A stretch of 5,610 bases of DNA from Deltaproteobacteria bacterium (GTDB lineage: Bacteria; Desulfobacterota; Desulfobacteria; Desulfobacterales; Desulfobacteraceae). Position numbers and translations under genes: made by a program. This document shows, piece by piece, positions 1-5,610 of the stretch; positions within the stretch are counted from its first letter, which is position 1, and every line of letters begins with the position of its first letter. The stretch covers positions 1-5,610 of the forward strand of contig QMMT01000165.1 in NCBI GenBank assembly GCA_003647385.1, read 5' to 3'. Below the pieces are notes generated by a model, which saw only the letters and a list, made by a program, of their open reading frames with translations, did not search any database and was not told where the DNA came from.

Positions 1-42
1 ACACAGCAATTGTTCAATATAGACATACCTGAAAAAGAATAG
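1..42 (+). CDS. possible 3' end of an upstream gene (partial)
   Basis: Frame 1 is open from the window edge and ends at TAG 40-42, giving the 13-residue tail TQQLFNIDIPEKE. The other two forward frames close at 20-22 (frame 2) and 30-32 (frame 3). The charged ending looks like an ordinary protein C-terminus, but 13 codons are too few to identify a family or to prove coding. If real, the gene ends 43 bases before the dksA -35 element, with no hairpin terminator visible between them, so some read-through into dksA is possible. Confidence 0.3.
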   Translation, partial: TQQLFNIDIPEKE

Positions 43-85
43 TCAAAGAAGTGTTAACATCGGTCTGAATTCTGCCATTTAAGTC

Positions 86-113
86 TTTACATTTTATTAA
101 ATTTTAGTATAAT
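86..113 (+). promoter_or_regulatory. sigma-70-type promoter for dksA and downstream genes
   Basis: TTTACA at 86-91 matches five of six bases of the -35 consensus. TATAAT at 108-113 is a perfect -10. The spacer is 16 bases and the surroundings are very AT-rich. A transcript would start near 120, leaving a leader of about 40 bases before the dksA ATG. No comparable promoter is visible before the next two plus-strand genes, so this one probably drives all three. No GC-rich discriminator, as in stringently repressed promoters, is seen after the -10 (the following bases are ATTTAAAG). Confidence 0.6.
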
Positions 114-146
114 ATTTAAAGTTCAGATGTTCTCGTAAATTAAGAT

Positions 147-152
147 AAAGGG
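147..152 (+). promoter_or_regulatory. ribosome binding site of dksA
   Basis: AAAGGG lies eight bases before ATG 161, at good Shine-Dalgarno spacing. It supports 161 as the dksA start and is the clearest ribosome binding site in the window. Confidence 0.65.
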
Positions 153-160
153 CGAATACA

Positions 161-523
161 ATGAAAAAAGAAGATTTGAAATTTTTCAAAAATCTTTTGA
201 ATGACAGGCTTCAAGAACTCCTCTCCCATGCTGACAATACTGTGACCGGTATGACCAAGCCAAAAGAGAATTTTCCCGATCCAACAGACCGGGCCGCCCA
301 TGAAGCTGAAAGAAGCTTTGAGCTTCGTATCCGGGATCGCGAACACAAATTGATTAAAAAAATCAAAAAAACGCTTGTACGTATTGAAAAAGGAACCTTT
401 GGAATATGCGAGGTCTGCGAGGAAGATATTTCCATTGAACGGCTGAAAGCACGACCTGTCACCACTCAGTGTATTGACTGTAAAACACGTGAAGAGGACA
501 TGGAGAAAGCGCTTGGCGTTTAA
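161..523 (+). CDS. dksA: DksA-type RNA polymerase-binding transcription factor
   Basis: This 120-residue protein belongs to the DksA/TraR zinc-finger family. Family members bind the RNA polymerase secondary channel and, with ppGpp, repress rRNA promoters and activate amino-acid promoters. Residues 1-70 fit the coiled-coil hairpin. The tip motif DPTDRA is intact, with D40, D43 and A45 matching E. coli D71, D74 and A76. A four-cysteine zinc finger follows (C83, C86, C104, C107; spacing C-x2-C-x17-C-x2-C), along with family signatures LIKKIKKTL and CIDCKTR. It is about 30 residues shorter than E. coli DksA (151), all missing from the N-terminus. Such short forms are common outside gammaproteobacteria. 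ATG 161 has a good ribosome binding site and the frame closes upstream. It is the first gene of the plus-strand cluster, and its TAA is 18 bases before the next start, in the same frame. Confidence 0.93.
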   Translation: MKKEDLKFFKNLLNDRLQELLSHADNTVTGMTKPKENFPDPTDRAAHEAERSFELRIRDREHKLIKKIKKTLVRIEKGTFGICEVCEEDISIERLKARPVTTQCIDCKTREEDMEKALGV

Positions 524-541
524 CTGGCGCAAAAAAGTTCA

Positions 542-2104
542 TTGATTGATCTTCACGTACATTCTACTGCCTCGGACGGATCATTCTCTCCTTTAGAAAT
601 CATGAGTCTGGCAAAAGAAGCCGGCATCAGGGCCATTTCCTTAACTGATCATGACACCATAGATGGTGTCAAAGAAATCTTAGAACATCCCTTAACAACA
701 CTTCCTGAATTTATTACCGGGGTTGAAATCAGTTGTGAACCTCCCCTTAAGTTCAAAGATGTGGGAAGCGTCCATATGCTGGGATACGGGTTTTGCGTTT
801 ATGATAAAAAATTAAATACGATTCTTGATGATGCAAAAAAAGCAAGGGCTCAAAGAAATCCGAAAATTATTGAAAGATTAAACAGCCTTGGTTTCGATAT
901 CAGTATGGAACAGGTTCGAAAACGCTTTGGTGCAGACCAGACAGGACGTCCTCACATTGCAGAGCTCATGACGGAACTGGGGTATGTAAAAACTTTTAAA
1001 GAAGCGTTTGATAAGTACCTTGGCAAAGATAAGCCTGCTTATATAGATAAATATAAGGTCTCCTGCCAGAAAGCGATTCAGACGATTCGCAAGGCAGGCG
1101 GACTTCCTGTACTGGCCCATCCTGGATTATTAACGTTCAATAAAAGTCATCAGCTGGACAATTTTATTGATACGCTTATCACTTATGGTCTTGAGGGTAT
1201 GGAGGTATATTATACCGACCATGATGTTTCAATGACATCATTTTTTGTAAAGCTTGCAAATCGTAAAAATCTTTTGATAACAGGTGGTTCGGATTTTCAT
1301 GGGGTATTTAATAAAGGGGTTGCCTTAGGTTCGGGTAACGGCACCCTCAATATCGGGTATCCTTTATTTAAAACATTAAATATTCGTTTAGAAAAAATTA
1401 AAAAAAAATATACAAATTTAGATCTTCTTGAAAAAAATATCGGATATTCATTTAACGACAAGGCATTGTTGAATAATTCATTATGCCACAGGTCTTATTT
1501 AAATGAAAATCAGGATTCATGCAAGTCGGATAATGAGCGGCTCGAGTTTTTAGGTGATGCAGTCTTAGGGTTATGCATCGGGCAGTTATTAATGGAAAAA
1601 AGTCCCTCAAAAAAAGAAGGGGAGCTTTCAAAGTTAAGATCCAATCTTGTCAGTGAACCCGCCCTTGCCGGTAGGGCAAGGGCTATTGATCTGGGAAGGT
1701 TTATCAGGCTTGGAAAAGGAGAAGCACTCTCCAGGGGATTTGATAAAAATTCCATACTCTCTGATACATTTGAAGCTGTTATTGCAGCCGTTTATTTAGA
1801 TGCAGGCTTTAATCAGGCCTATGCTCTGATTCACACTCTTTTCAATGAAGCACTTGATGAAATTCTGTCAAATGAGAAAACCATTGATTATAAGAGCACT
1901 TTGCAGGAATTTGCCCAGGAGCATGGCGCACCACCCCCACGATATGCAGTTCTTAAAGAAACCGGCCCTGATCACGATAAATCTTTTGAGATCAGCTTAA
2001 CTCTATTCGATACAGAGTCTATAGGGTTTGGAAAAACTAAAAAAGCAGCTGAACAGGATTCTGCTAAAAAAGCCTTAAGGTTTTTTAAAAAAGATAATCC
2101 TTGA
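542..2104 (+). CDS. rnc: PHP phosphoesterase (RNase AM/YciV-like) fused to ribonuclease III
   Basis: One open frame of 520 residues carries two complete enzymes. Residues 1-283 are a PHP-domain phosphoesterase of the YciV/RnmA (TrpH) type. The nine expected metal ligands are H5, H7, D12, H37, E62, H78, H193, D251 and H253, in motifs HVHSTASDG, LTDHD, GVEIS, LAHPG and GSDFHG. A helical insert spans about 95-175. Family members are known as 3',5'-nucleoside bisphosphate phosphatases and, in E. coli, as a 5'-3' exonuclease that finishes rRNA 5' ends. Residues 293-440 are an RNase III domain with signature NERLEFLGDAVL (331-342), catalytic E332, E335 and D339, and D408 and E411 in ILSDTFEAVIAA. 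A dsRNA-binding domain follows at 449-515, ending in KKAAEQDSAKKAL. RNase III cuts double-stranded RNA, including rRNA precursors. The start is TTG 542, the only usual start codon between the dksA stop and essential H5, with no clear ribosome binding site; translation may be coupled to dksA. No Met lies between 231 and 351, so RNase III has no obvious separate start. The stop TGA 2102-2104 abuts the radical SAM gene. Confidence 0.93.
   Translation: MIDLHVHSTASDGSFSPLEIMSLAKEAGIRAISLTDHDTIDGVKEILEHPLTTLPEFITGVEISCEPPLKFKDVGSVHMLGYGFCVYDKKLNTILDDAKKARAQRNPKIIERLNSLGFDISMEQVRKRFGADQTGRPHIAELMTELGYVKTFKEAFDKYLGKDKPAYIDKYKVSCQKAIQTIRKAGGLPVLAHPGLLTFNKSHQLDNFIDTLITYGLEGMEVYYTDHDVSMTSFFVKLANRKNLLITGGSDFHGVFNKGVALGSGNGTLNIGYPLFKTLNIRLEKIKKKYTNLDLLEKNIGYSFNDKALLNNSLCHRSYLNENQDSCKSDNERLEFLGDAVLGLCIGQLLMEKSPSKKEGELSKLRSNLVSEPALAGRARAIDLGRFIRLGKGEALSRGFDKNSILSDTFEAVIAAVYLDAGFNQAYALIHTLFNEALDEILSNEKTIDYKSTLQEFAQEHGAPPPRYAVLKETGPDHDKSFEISLTLFDTESIGFGKTKKAAEQDSAKKALRFFKKDNP
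1400..1408 (+). other. A9 tract at the PHP/RNase III domain junction
   Basis: Nine consecutive A residues encode K287-K289, precisely in the linker between the two enzymes. An added A would shift reading to a TGA at 1429-1431 after seven codons. A lost A would reach TAG at 1419-1421 within four codons. Either slip would give a PHP-only protein of about 290-300 residues. That the tract is slippery is inference; AAA-lysine codons are common in this AT-rich genome. Confidence 0.4.
1661..1683 (+). repeat. perfect 9-bp inverted repeat inside the RNase III coding region
   Basis: GCCCTTGCC (1661-1669) and GGCAAGGGC (1675-1683) are exact reverse complements around a five-base loop, GGTAG. The mRNA could form a GC-rich hairpin over codons 374-381 (A-L-A-G-R-A-R-A). 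No T-run follows, so it is not an intrinsic terminator. The stem does not extend further on either side. Confidence 0.55.
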
Positions 2105-2115
2105 AAGCCTTACCC

Positions 2116-3156
2116 ATGAATCCGGCAGGAAAACCTCTTATTATTCCCGTATTCATTCCCCACTCAGGGTGTCCGCATCAATGCGCATTCTGTAATCAAA
2201 CCATTCTTACCCGTCAAAATCCAAGATTGCCGGATAAATCAACCATTCATCACATTGTGACAGAGTACTATCCGTATAAAGGTAAAAGGGAGCAGGTGGA
2301 ACTTGCCTTTTTTGGGGGCAATTTTTTAGGACTGGATCCGGAAAATATCATCCAGCTGCTTGATTTGATCCAGCCCTATATTCAGGGGGGAAAAATTGAT
2401 GGCATACGATTTTCCACCCGTCCGGATACCATCACACAGCAAACGCTTGACCTTATCAGGCCTTTTAACATATCCACTGTTGAGCTGGGTGTTCAGTCCA
2501 TGAACGATGATGTTTTGATACAATCAAAAAGGGGGCATACCGGCAGGGATACAATCAATGCTATCAGTCTTTTAAAAAAATATCCATTTAAAATCGGTAT
2601 TCAGGTAATGGTGGGGTTGCCGGGAGATACAGAAAGCTTATTATTGGAAAGTACGAAAAAACTGGCAAAGCTTGCCCCTGATTTTGCCCGAATTTACCCT
2701 CTGATGATATTGAAAGACAGCCTTATGGAACACTGGTACAAAAAGGGAAGATATCACCCCTTAAGTCTTGAAAAAAGTATCCGGCTGGTAAAAAAGATGT
2801 ATCACATATTTACAGCAGCCCATGTTAAAGTCATTCGCATGGGGCTGCAGGCCTCTGATATAATGGAAGACAAATCAATGCTGCTCGCAGGCCCCTGGCA
2901 TCCGGCCTTTGGCCACCTTGTTTTCTCTGAAATCTTATATGATACTGCCTGCAATAAGATAGAGCAGTGCCGGGATCTGATAAAGGTCAAGGATATAGCT
3001 TTAAGGGTTCATCCAAAAACAGAATCCCGGCTGAGGGGTGACAAAAATACCAATTTGAAAAAATTTAACCAGCGGTATCCAAAACTTAATTTTTCCATCT
3101 GTTTAGATAAGACGATGTCGATAAACCAGTTAGAGATAGATTATGTTCTAATCTGA
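2116..3156 (+). CDS. Elp3-like radical SAM protein without acetyltransferase domain
   Basis: This is a radical SAM enzyme of 346 residues from ATG 2116. An alternative TTG at 2101 adds five residues and overlaps the previous stop as TTGA. I prefer the ATG because family members begin shortly before the IIPVFIPH strand and a weak GAAAG lies eight bases upstream; coupling from the TTG is possible. Numbering from ATG, the [4Fe-4S] cluster cysteines are C19, C23 and C26 (GCPHQCAFCNQ, spacing C-x3-C-x2-C). These are followed by FFGGNF (SAM-binding GGE-like), IRFSTRPDTI, VELGVQSM, MVGLPGDT, ARIYPLMILKDS, IRMGLQ and GPWHPAFG, all typical of the Elp3/COG1243-like radical SAM group. Elp3 modifies wobble uridine of tRNA using a radical SAM and a GNAT domain. 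Here the protein ends after the radical SAM C-terminal region, with no GNAT domain, so the reaction is unknown. Similar genes often lie beside rnc in Clostridia and deltaproteobacteria. It probably shares the dksA-rnc transcript. Confidence 0.85.
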   Translation: MNPAGKPLIIPVFIPHSGCPHQCAFCNQTILTRQNPRLPDKSTIHHIVTEYYPYKGKREQVELAFFGGNFLGLDPENIIQLLDLIQPYIQGGKIDGIRFSTRPDTITQQTLDLIRPFNISTVELGVQSMNDDVLIQSKRGHTGRDTINAISLLKKYPFKIGIQVMVGLPGDTESLLLESTKKLAKLAPDFARIYPLMILKDSLMEHWYKKGRYHPLSLEKSIRLVKKMYHIFTAAHVKVIRMGLQASDIMEDKSMLLAGPWHPAFGHLVFSEILYDTACNKIEQCRDLIKVKDIALRVHPKTESRLRGDKNTNLKKFNQRYPKLNFSICLDKTMSINQLEIDYVLI

Positions 3157-5559
3157 AATTCCCTGTTTAAAAAGTTCTTCAGAATCAGAAGCCGTATCCG
3201 GCTTTGGTGTGTGTTCTGTCGGCACGGTGCCTTCCTTAAAGCATTCAAAGATTGTCTTTTCAGATTCTTTAATGGGAAGCAGTCCGGTTTTGGGATCAAT
3301 TTTGGCAAATATGATGCCTTCGGGGACATTAAAGGTCCTGGCAGGTTTTCCTTCCAAAGTATTTTTCATAAATTCAAGCCAGATAGGGCTGGCAGCTCTG
3401 GAGCCGGTTTCCCCTTTTCCCAGAGGCGCTTCCTGATCAAGTCCCACCCAGACACCCGTGGTGTATCTTGGGGTATACCCCATGAACCATGCATCAAACA
3501 GATTATTTGTTGTTCCGGTTTTTCCGGCAACCGGGCGTTTAAGTGCTTTAAGCCTCCAGCCTGTTCCTGATTTCACAACACTTTCCATGATATTGGTCAT
3601 GATATAGGCGGTACTCATGTCAATGACTTTTTTTCGTATCAGTCTGGAGGTTTCCAGAAGGTTGTTGTCACGGTCATAAATTTTTGTGATAAATACAGGT
3701 TCAATCAGGTAGCCTAAATTTGAGAAAACAGAATAGGCATTAACAAGCTCAAGCAGTGAAAGCCCGGATGATCCAAGGGCAGTGGATAGATCATGGCTGA
3801 TCTCCGAAGTGATACCCAGTTTTCGGGAGTAATCAATAATATAGTCTATTCCAATGTCCTGAAGGATTTTAATGGTGACAATGTTTCTTGATTTGACAAG
3901 GGCTTCCCGGAACAGGGTCGGACCATAAAATTTTTCCTTATAATTACGGGGTTTCCAGATAAAATCACGCTCTGTATCTTCATAGACAACTGGAGAATCT
4001 ATGATGACACTGGCAGCCGTATATCCTTTATCAAGGGCTGCGGCGTAGATAATGGGTTTAAATGCACTCCCGGGCTGGCGCCTGGATTGATAGGCCCGAT
4101 TAAACTGACTGTTTCTATAATCACGCCCGCCGATCATGGCTTTTACATGGCCGGTTTCTGCCTCGATACTCAACAAAGCTGACTGGGCGACGGGTTCCTG
4201 CTCCAGGGTAAACTCAAGCTCATTGTCTTCAACAATTTCATTGACAGCTTTCACCAGAATAATATCGCCGGGTTTGAACACCTGGGAAGGTTTTTTAACT
4301 TTGATTTCATAATAAGCGACTTCAGTGTCGGGTTTCCTGGCCCAGGTCATGGTGTCAAGTTTAATGATACCCTGATAATTTCCCACCCTGACATTCGTGA
4401 TACCCTTTTCATCATCAATGTTTAAGACAACACCTTGATAAATACTTCCTTTTTTCAATAATGTATTGCCGATTTCTTCTGAAATTTTGGTACAGAAATA
4501 TTCAATTTGAAGGGCAGGAATGTTTTTCAACGGGCCTCGATATCCCGTTCGCCTGTCAAGTTCAATCAGGCCTTTGTTTACGGCATTTCTCCCGATTTTC
4601 TGGAGTTCAATATTGACGGCGGTATGTATTTGAAGGCCTTGTTTATATAGGGCATCTTTGCCATAGTGTTTTTCCACATATCGTCTGACATGCTCTGTAT
4701 AACAGGGGACTCTTTCAATGAACCAGTTTTTCCGGGGCTTTATATCCAGTTTGAGATCAATGGCTTCTGTGGCTTCAAGATTTGTGATCAGGCCGTCTTC
4801 CTTCATCCGGTTCAATACGTAAATCTGCCGCTGTTTTGCACGGTCGGGAAATCTAAAAGGGGAATATCTGCTGGGCGCCTGGGGCAGGCCTGCCATCATT
4901 GAACATTCAGCGATATTGAGATCTTTGGCATGTTTCCCAAAATAGTTCTCAGATGCCGCTTCTACACCGTAAGCCCCGTGACCCAGATATATCTGATTCA
5001 GGTAAAGAAAAAGGATTTCATCTTTTGTGAATTTTTTTTCAATCCTGTAAGCGAGAATCGCTTCTTTGAGTTTTCTTTCATAGGTACGTTCCGGGGTCAG
5101 TAAAAAGGATTTGGTCACCTGCTGGGTGATGGTAGAGCCCCCCTGAACAATGGTGCCGGCTTGAAAGTTCTTTAAAGAGGCCCGGATGATGGAAACAAAA
5201 TCAATGCCAAGATGTTCCCTGAATCTTGAATCCTCAGCTGAGACAAAGGCATTGATGAGGTTTTTCGGCATTTCAGAAAGCGGGATAACAATCCTTCTTT
5301 CTTCATAAAACTCTCCTATTTTCCTTCCGTCATCGGAAAATACGCTGGTTACCGTGGCAGGGCGGTAGTCTTTTAATGTGTTTATTTTCGGCAGATCCTG
5401 GCTAAGGTAATAATAAAGCCCGGCAATTGCCGCACAGCCCAAAAGACATAGGAGAATGAACAGGATAAAAAACCACTTGAAAAGGGAAAGAAGAATACTT
5501 TTTTTCTTTTTCTTGCTTCTCTTTTTGAGTACCTCAGTTTTGCTTTTTCTTTTTGCCAT
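3148..5559 (-). CDS. mrcA: class A penicillin-binding protein (PBP1A type), bifunctional peptidoglycan synthase
   Basis: This 803-residue inner-membrane enzyme polymerises lipid II and cross-links stem peptides in the periplasm. The first 20 residues hold 12 Lys/Arg and form a cytoplasmic tail. One membrane segment spans about 22-50. The glycosyltransferase family 51 domain (about 70-250) has EDSRFREHLGID with catalytic E109, GGSTITQQ (140-147), RKLKE with E166, and EILFLYLNQIYLGHGAYGVE. An OB-like PBP1A linker region covers about 330-450. The transpeptidase domain (about 458-735) has nucleophile S498 in SAFK (S498-K501), SRN (557-559) and KTGTT (680-684). Every catalytic motif is present. 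At 803 residues it is a little shorter than E. coli PBP1A (850). Start ATG (complement of 5557-5559) has AGG five bases upstream. The gene converges on the radical SAM gene, with the two 3' ends overlapping by nine bases. It is probably transcribed on its own from beyond the window edge. Confidence 0.93.
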   Translation of the reverse strand: MAKRKSKTEVLKKRSKKKKKSILLSLFKWFFILFILLCLLGCAAIAGLYYYLSQDLPKINTLKDYRPATVTSVFSDDGRKIGEFYEERRIVIPLSEMPKNLINAFVSAEDSRFREHLGIDFVSIIRASLKNFQAGTIVQGGSTITQQVTKSFLLTPERTYERKLKEAILAYRIEKKFTKDEILFLYLNQIYLGHGAYGVEAASENYFGKHAKDLNIAECSMMAGLPQAPSRYSPFRFPDRAKQRQIYVLNRMKEDGLITNLEATEAIDLKLDIKPRKNWFIERVPCYTEHVRRYVEKHYGKDALYKQGLQIHTAVNIELQKIGRNAVNKGLIELDRRTGYRGPLKNIPALQIEYFCTKISEEIGNTLLKKGSIYQGVVLNIDDEKGITNVRVGNYQGIIKLDTMTWARKPDTEVAYYEIKVKKPSQVFKPGDIILVKAVNEIVEDNELEFTLEQEPVAQSALLSIEAETGHVKAMIGGRDYRNSQFNRAYQSRRQPGSAFKPIIYAAALDKGYTAASVIIDSPVVYEDTERDFIWKPRNYKEKFYGPTLFREALVKSRNIVTIKILQDIGIDYIIDYSRKLGITSEISHDLSTALGSSGLSLLELVNAYSVFSNLGYLIEPVFITKIYDRDNNLLETSRLIRKKVIDMSTAYIMTNIMESVVKSGTGWRLKALKRPVAGKTGTTNNLFDAWFMGYTPRYTTGVWVGLDQEAPLGKGETGSRAASPIWLEFMKNTLEGKPARTFNVPEGIIFAKIDPKTGLLPIKESEKTIFECFKEGTVPTEHTPKPDTASDSEELFKQGISD

Positions 5560-5564
5560 GGCAA

Positions 5565-5567
5565 CCT
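5565..5567 (-). promoter_or_regulatory. weak ribosome binding site of the PBP1A gene
   Basis: On the minus strand AGG lies five bases before the ATG at 5559 (TTTAGGTTGCC then ATG). It is short but correctly spaced and supports this start. The remaining bases to 5610 are very AT-rich. I see no convincing -35/-10 pair there, so the promoter may lie beyond the window. Confidence 0.45.
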
Positions 5568-5610
5568 AAAATTACAATTGAAAAATTTATTATTTTTTTA
5601 GCAGGTTTTA

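Noticed and set aside
1..160. Riboswitch, small RNA or terminator upstream of dksA
   Set aside because: Apart from the promoter and the ribosome binding site I see no stable inverted repeat; the leader of about 40 bases is too short and AT-rich for a known riboswitch.
140..532. Long minus-strand open frames opposite dksA and elsewhere
   Set aside because: They lie fully opposite or inside clearly homologous genes, show no recognisable motifs, and lack ribosome binding sites; they are shadows of the real frames.
3189..3204. Hairpin AAGCCG-TATC-CGGCTT just after the radical SAM stop, as a terminator for the plus-strand genes
   Set aside because: The stem is only six pairs, only one further T follows it before GGTGT, and it lies within PBP1A coding sequence. 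It is too weak to call.
3221..3231. GGCAC-G-GTGCC inverted repeat
   Set aside because: A one-base loop cannot fold as drawn, no T-run follows, and the bases are explained as PBP1A codons.
4883..4894. Perfect 12-base palindrome GGCAGGCCTGCC
   Set aside because: It falls on codons for the conserved AGLPQAP stretch of the GT51 domain, which accounts for the sequence; no operator role is likely inside the gene.
5434..5445. Possible lipobox (LLGC, cysteine 42) in the PBP1A N-terminus
   Set aside because: Leucine at the -2 position is atypical, and class A PBPs keep an uncleaved membrane anchor here; the cysteine simply lies in the membrane segment.

Overview
The window is AT-rich (roughly 40% G+C by eye) bacterial DNA with four complete genes and almost no intergenic space. 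A short DksA, an rnc gene followed by an Elp3-like radical SAM gene, and a class A penicillin-binding protein with a lysine-rich tail point to a Gram-negative bacterium. My best guess is a sulfate-reducing deltaproteobacterium of the Desulfobacterales type. That guess rests on general resemblance, not on any search.

Layout. Bases 1-42 may hold the last 13 codons of an upstream gene. A near-consensus sigma-70 promoter lies at 86-113, followed by a short leader and a good ribosome binding site. Three tightly packed plus-strand genes follow: dksA (161-523), a 520-residue gene (542-2104), and a radical SAM gene (about 2116-3156, or from TTG 2101). A PBP1A-type peptidoglycan synthase lies on the minus strand (5559-3148). 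Its last codons overlap the end of the radical SAM gene tail to tail. No RNA gene, insertion sequence, CRISPR array or att site was seen.

The most notable object is the 520-residue gene. It is one uninterrupted frame that joins a complete PHP-domain phosphoesterase of the YciV/RNase AM (RnmA) type (residues 1 to about 283) to a complete RNase III with its dsRNA-binding domain (about 290 to 520). All expected metal ligands of both enzymes are present. In E. coli, RNase III makes the first cuts in the rRNA precursor, and RNase AM has been described as a 5'-3' exonuclease that finishes the 5' ends of 16S, 23S and 5S rRNA. A fusion would place the first and last steps of 5'-end maturation on one polypeptide. 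A run of nine A residues sits exactly at the domain junction, and both alternative frames stop within a few codons, so slippage there would release the PHP half alone.

Taken together, the plus-strand cluster reads as a transcription-translation unit: DksA tunes rRNA promoters with ppGpp, PHP-RNase III would process rRNA, and the Elp3-like radical SAM protein is a possible tRNA or RNA modification enzyme. The minus-strand PBP1A belongs to cell-wall synthesis and is separate.
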